A stretch of DNA of 25,826 bases from Paramacrobiotus richtersi (taxonomy: Eukaryota; Tardigrada; Eutardigrada; Parachela; Macrobiotidae): assembly GCA_034698045.1 (NCBI GenBank), contig JAQGAU010000601.1, positions 1 through 25,826 of the forward strand, given 5' to 3'. This document shows, piece by piece, positions 21,261 to 25,826 of the stretch; the stretch's first letter is position 1, and each line of letters opens with the position of its first letter. The position numbers and the translations under genes are program-made. A model generated the notes under the pieces. That model did no database searches and was not told where the DNA came from. It saw only the letters and a program-made list of their open reading frames with translations.

Positions 21261-22362
21261 ATGGCAAAATATCGAGACGTTTGGTGGATTATTCTACTCT
21301 TCCTGTTGGCATGCGTTGGTAATTCTGCGCATTATTTGATAACATAAAGTGTGGAAATATTGAATAACAGAAGCACTTTCAGGAATAATTGCCAATGCCC
21401 GGTCAATAACGCAACCAAATGAAGCGGATATCACAGAAACTAAGCAATCTAATGATTGTGTTCCGGGATTGAGGAGTCTGGAGAAACGATCTGGAGGTTA
21501 GACGTTTTACAAATATTCCGAAATTTTAATTTAAAAATTTTACGTAGAAATTGTAGAAGCGAGGATTTCTCCGAAAAAAATGCAAGAATCAGTAGTAAGG
21601 AGTTTATTGAGTTACAGCCTATTATAAAAACACTATTATGTAACGAAGTTCATTCACGTAACCTATGGATTATCACAACGTATATTGATCCTGTATATTA
21701 AAATGTATTATTTATTTATTATTTCTGTGCTTGGCGCACGTACGTCCTTGACTTGTTCAGTATACTGAAATGCCTAGAATAGTTTTGTCGTTTTCAAGTA
21801 CAGAAATGGAAATTCAAAATACACACTTGGTTATTTGCAAGCAATAGGCTAGGCTTTAGCTTTTTCAGTTACGTATCCAAATATGCACGCAATACTTCTA
21901 CAACGATCCGAACATGTTTTAGGTAATCAGCGAAAAAGAGAATACACCGCTCAGCCGCGGCAAGGTACGTAGACACATAACATTTTCTAATTATTCATAT
22001 CACTTTTTATAATTCGTTTCCTTTGCACACATAATAATAGCAGATCCGCTCAACAAAAAATAAATAAAAACGGCTAAACAATCGATCCATAAATATTTCG
22101 ATTCTCTGATTAAGTAGCTGTTCTTTATGCGTACCAAGCATACGAGATCGATTGACGGTATTATTTCCGTACGGCTATACTGTGATGGAAGAATATCCAA
22201 TTTGATTTCCCCATAATACGTTAGGAAACAGGCGACACAGCGGACGCCCGGGCGGTTGGACCCGGACCACCCGGCCATCCAGAGGCGGATGAGGATAGTG
22301 AACCCCGGTTGAGATCCACAGGTTATCTGTGCGGAAGTCCATTTCGACTGATGCTTTTATGA
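21261..22362 (+). CDS. candidate small secreted precursor (114 aa) with basic cleavage sites
   Basis: Proposed exons: 21261-21318, 21383-21496, 21923-21964, 22232-22362. Every intron is phase 1 and all four pieces join in one frame to a TGA. The start gives a strong signal peptide (WWIILLFLLACVG...ANA) with likely cleavage near residue 25. The mature part carries processing-like sites LEKR (before SGG) and RKR (before EYTAQPRQ), two cysteines (DCVPGLRS near the middle, GYLCGSPF near the end) and an acidic Pro/Gly-rich segment (VGPGPPGHPEADEDSEP). This layout suggests a neuropeptide- or hormone-like prepropeptide, but I recognise no family. Donor two (GAG|GTTAGA) is weak and exon 3 is only 42 nt, so the model could be wrong. 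A different 3' end is possible through a GT near 22320. Confidence 0.42.
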
Positions 22363-23117
22363 TGCGCTGTACCAAAACCACTATCGTGGCGGTACTGTGC
22401 TGATGACAAATATTCCTGTGGATCATGTGTAATATGTACATAGCATGTGTACTGGTGAATTTCGCAAAAGCTGATGAATCTGTAATTCCTGTTCTGTGGG
22501 ATATGCCCTTCTCCTAACCCTATTAACTTGAAGTTTGTTTAAAAGGGAATCTTTTGCACTGTATTTTTTGCTGACTTTTCAGTGCAGTTTCACTTCATAA
22601 TTATTAAGCAACGCGTGCTGTTATTCGCTTGAGTGACCATTGACCTTTGATGTTCCTGCTTGCCTTTCATGTTTAGCAAAAATGTTCGTCAAAAACATTT
22701 TGAACATTGTGTGGAGCAGTTAATAATTTTTAATCGACACGCATGCCCGATTGGAAACTAAATCTTTCTTTAAAAAGACGAATTTTTTCAGCCGCGAATA
22801 AACCACTATAAACGTCTTTGTAATAAAACTCTTTGGTTTTTGCAATGAATGATTCACCTGACAACGCTTGCAAAGTCTACGACAGTATGCTCGATTCTTC
22901 ACTTTCAGCCAAATCTTTCTTTGTAAACGTGTCAGTTTTTATCATATATTAAAAATTATTCGCACGCTACGCCTAAGATGCACAGGAACACGACCACAAA
23001 TCAACAACCGCAGGAAAAATTTGTCAGCAAAACTGAGATCTCTTTAGTCTATGGTTCGCACCACAGCTCGCATTATTTGTGAATTCTTTGCAAGCTTCCG
23101 TTGCAGTTCGCTTAGTT
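22363..23117. other. intergenic region with no recognised feature
   Basis: Lies between the candidate secreted peptide (plus) and the 3' end of the protease gene (minus), so the two are convergent. Frames on both strands are short and lack splice context or motifs. No clear repeat seen. Confidence 0.5.
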
Positions 23118-25826
23118 TCAACCGAATCGAATCAAGGGTGGTCCGGATGGAGTGTTCGACTGTTGGTTGTTGTTATCTTGTACGCCGCGGACTGAATTGA
23201 CCCAGGACATCAGTTGCCACACATTGGAATATGCACCTACACAAAACCAAATGTGTGGGATCAATGGTCAACCCATCTGAGTTCACTCTGTATAAATGAC
23301 AATGAAATTACGTACCAAAGACGTCAGTTCGGCCACATCCTACAACAAATACATTGTGCATTAGTTCAGAGAAGTAAAGTACAGTATAATTGCAGTCTTC
23401 ATGTGTAGCGTGGCCCACGTTTTATAAAATGTATTTTTACTGTCAAATGTGTGCTCTTTGTGCTTCTTGTAACGGTTTAAGCGTTGGTAAAAAAATTGGT
23501 TTTCTGTGCATCGGTACAACTGTTTTTCAGGAGCTCCGTATTGCTTTGTGTTTTGCCCCTGGAACTCGGGCAGCTGGGGCTCTTTTTCCTAATCGATAAC
23601 TATTACAGTCACAATGCTTTCGGTATATATGTGTTTCTAGTTAGAAACAACATACTTCTACAAAGAAATATCTGTCATATAGTCGATGAACTTACCAACA
23701 CCAAATGACGTTACTCCAACAATTTCAAAACGATTCTGTCGCCGACACACCAGTGGACCACCTAAAGTAATTGCGACGTTCAAGTGAATTCAGACTGACA
23801 CCTGTTGCACAGAAACAACACAAACAAGGCTACAAAGCGCTGACCTGAATCGCCATTACAACTATCGTGTGAAACTGGATAGATGCTTCCCGCGCATACA
23901 TGGCTATTCGTTAGTGTGATCAGTCCAGGAAAGGCCTGATTGAAAAACGTTTGGCAGGTTGTTTGAGGTACCAAGGGTACGTCCGTTTCCATTAAACGAC
24001 TGGATCCGCTGGCCGTAATGTCCACTTGACCTGTAAATTATTCAATGATACATGCAGTAGATCTTTAATGTTATTGGTCGAAACCTATAGGTCACAAAAC
24101 GTGAAGGTCGCTACTAAGAATTGTTCCTACTTACGTTTCTTTCGTTGCATCTGCGTCGTTAAGCCATATCCGGCGATGAAGCATACTGTCTGCAAAACAC
24201 AGAGTTACTGTTTTTCATGATGGCTTCCCAATAAAACAGCCACAAAGAGCTGTTTAATATTATGAATATACCCCGGGTGTTGGCGCTTCCGATGGCATAC
24301 AAACAGGCTTGACGAAAGGCGTAAAGGTCACGGGTGTTGATAGCCTTATCAGTGCGATGTCATTGCTGAAACTTTGGCTGTTGAAGCTCGGATTGGTAAT
24401 CGCAAAAGCTGCGCGGTAGTCCGTGCCGCGCTGCGGATCTCCCAGGGTTGCGTTGAAATCAATGGCGCCCATGCGTAACAGCAGATTTTGTGCCGGCTTA
24501 CTAGAAATAATGGCATAGTATTACTATATTATAATCCACTTGTGTCAGACTCTATGTTTTTATATCAATGACTTGTGTTCACAGTGTTTTACAATTCATT
24601 CACGACATGTAATTTATAACGAAATTCTTAAGTAATAACAAAAGTAATAAGTCATAATACAAACTATTAATTATTACAAATAACTGAAGAAGAAAATATC
24701 TGTAGCGAAAGGAGTTAATATGGTACTTGTTATTGAAATGCTTAAAATTATTGCAAATGTTAGATAGACTCGATGTATGATCGAACTTGTCTAACACAGC
24801 ATTTTCGGTTCCTTACTCCACAACGCAATGGGCAGCGGTAAGTACCCAGTTCTGGTCCAGAAGCACTCCTCCGCAAAGTTGCCCTGAAATAATAAAAATT
24901 GTAAACACGTTGTTTACAAAGCACACGTTACCAGACAAAGGTAGCGTTACGGTAAATAAAATTACAAAACAAAAAGTTAACTGATCTTCATGTGACAGCC
25001 TGCATTCTTGTGACTACGCTGTTTTGAGAACGGTTGATAAAAGCCACAATACTACGTTTCGCTACATTTCTTCTTTGATAGCAGATGCCGAGTGCTTGCC
25101 GTAATAGGCTAACTCATTCACATTCAATGTATACAGTATGTACTACAATTTTGGCGTAATATCAAATAATCAGCCAAAAATGGTAATATTTTTTATTTTT
25201 TCAATGTAATATTTTAAAGTTTATCAAAGTATGGTATTAAACAAGTTTCCAGGTCAAAAGCCATGACGAAAATGTCTAAAACAGATTTACCTTAAACATA
25301 CTTAAACCTTAAACATAAACATGCAAAAATTATGACTCCATAATTTCGCCGTAACAAAAAAAAACTAAATGAATAAGAAACTGGGTCGGACTAAGGATCA
25401 GGCAAATTCAGTAATGATTTATTTTAAATTTAACGCGAACTTTAACCAACTGTAACACAGTACATTTCTGGAAGAAAACACTTACCGTTATACCGCGCAT
25501 CCACAATAGCCACCATATACGGCCACGCCCCCAGCAGGGCCGGATGCCCGCCGATAATCCGCCCCTGCCCGGGCTGGACAATGGGATTCCCGCACTCGGC
25601 CAACGGCGGCGGCGCCATCGTCCAGGGGAACGGTGTCGTGGGGGGCGGAGCCGTGGGAAAGGTCACCGGCGGAGGTGGTGTCCAGGGGAAGAAGGGCGGC
25701 GGGGTGGTGGGAAAAAAGGGAGCGGGGGTTTGCGGGAAGATATTCCCGCCGTTGGTCACCGGGAAGAACTGGGCGCGGAATCCCCGACGGCGGATCTGCG
25801 AACCCCGCTGACCTTGGGCGCAGAAC
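23118..25826 (-). CDS. trypsin-like serine protease (S1A) with proline-rich stalk, open at right edge
   Basis: Minus-strand exons: 25486-25826 (continues beyond the window), 24817-24883, 24272-24500, 24135-24189, 23845-24030, 23696-23761, 23316-23339, 23118-23236. They join in frame to a TGA (361 residues visible). The N-terminal part has a basic RRRGFR segment, then a Pro/Phe/Thr-rich stalk (FFPTTPPPFFPWTPPPP), then ECGNP and the activation site R-IIGG. Catalytic His is in TAAHC, Asp in NDIALIRL, Ser in GDSGGPL. Asp at position 189 (DSCNGDSG), with Gly at 216 (TSFGVGCGR) and 226 (GAYSNV), predicts cleavage after Lys/Arg. All disulphide cysteines are present, including the stalk Cys that pairs with KPVC to hold the light chain after activation. 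The C-terminus is YSNVWQLMSWVNSVRG plus a 21-residue polar tail. Probably secreted or membrane-anchored; its N-terminus is outside the window, and no physiological substrate can be deduced. Confidence 0.95.

Noticed and set aside
22000-22441. Minus-strand frames of about 90 codons.
   Set aside because: They overlap the last exon of the candidate secreted precursor and lack signal, domain or matching splice partners, though the plus-strand model is itself tentative.
23098-23408. Plus-strand WSGWS and VWDQWSTH...YQRRQ motifs looked like decayed thrombospondin type-1 repeats.
   Set aside because: The segment is the antisense of the last two protease exons (CGRTDVFG and GAYSNVWQLMSWVNSVRG), which have proper splice sites and matching phases on the minus strand.
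23527-23588. Alternative last protease exon reading GKRAPAARVPG and ending in TGA.
   Set aside because: It lacks the conserved GCG...SNVWxxxxWV end, whereas exons 23316-23339 and 23118-23236 supply it in frame.
25581-25811. Plus-strand Gly/Val-rich frame.
   Set aside because: Antisense of the proline-rich protease stalk.
1-25826. CRISPR arrays, operons, riboswitches, tRNA or rRNA genes.
   Set aside because: None seen; the window is intron-containing animal DNA without such signatures.

Overview
The window is animal nuclear DNA: AT-rich, intron-dense, with GT-AG introns, transposon debris and spliced genes encoding metazoan families (receptor guanylate cyclase, trypsin-like protease). The lineage-specific gene family, short introns, a divergent receptor cyclase and TATA boxes paired with TCAGT initiators fit an ecdysozoan invertebrate. 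A tardigrade is my best guess, as an inference and not a proof.

Layout. (1) 28-3022, minus: the first 13 exons of a receptor-type guanylate cyclase (signal peptide, ligand-binding ectodomain, one membrane span, start of the kinase-homology domain). All 13 join in frame (1845 nt, 615 codons) and the gene runs off the left edge. (2) 4426-20165, plus: four tandem paralogues of an unrecognised four-membrane-span protein (182, 190, 178 and 194 aa). Each has four exons, phase-0 introns and about one membrane segment per exon. Genes 1 and 2 form one pair, genes 3 and 4 the other. (3) 21261-22362, plus: a tentative four-exon gene for a small secreted precursor with basic cleavage sites. (4) 23118-25826, minus: a trypsin-like serine protease with a proline-rich N-terminal stalk, eight exons, catalytic triad and all expected cysteines, open at the right edge.

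History that can be read from the sequence. A block made of the receptor's 5' end plus its divergent neighbour (gene 1) was duplicated in tandem. The second copy starts at about 9002, 115 bases after the gene 1 stop. In it the receptor part is dead: an exon 2 relic stays in the original orientation (9002-9190), while the promoter plus exon 1 are inverted (about 10290-11340). The small gene (gene 2) stayed intact together with its TATA-initiator promoter. Receptor and gene 1 are divergently transcribed from a shared region of about 0.9 kb between their putative starts.

Mobile DNA. A 2.4-kb hAT-type element with an exact 8-bp target duplication sits in intron 2 of gene 1 and contains a large foldback. 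A separate foldback lies in intron 1 of gene 1. A 963-bp TA-flanked element with 24-bp inverted ends separates the two receptor relics, and a decayed Helitron/PIF1-type helicase fragment lies at about 11415-11690.
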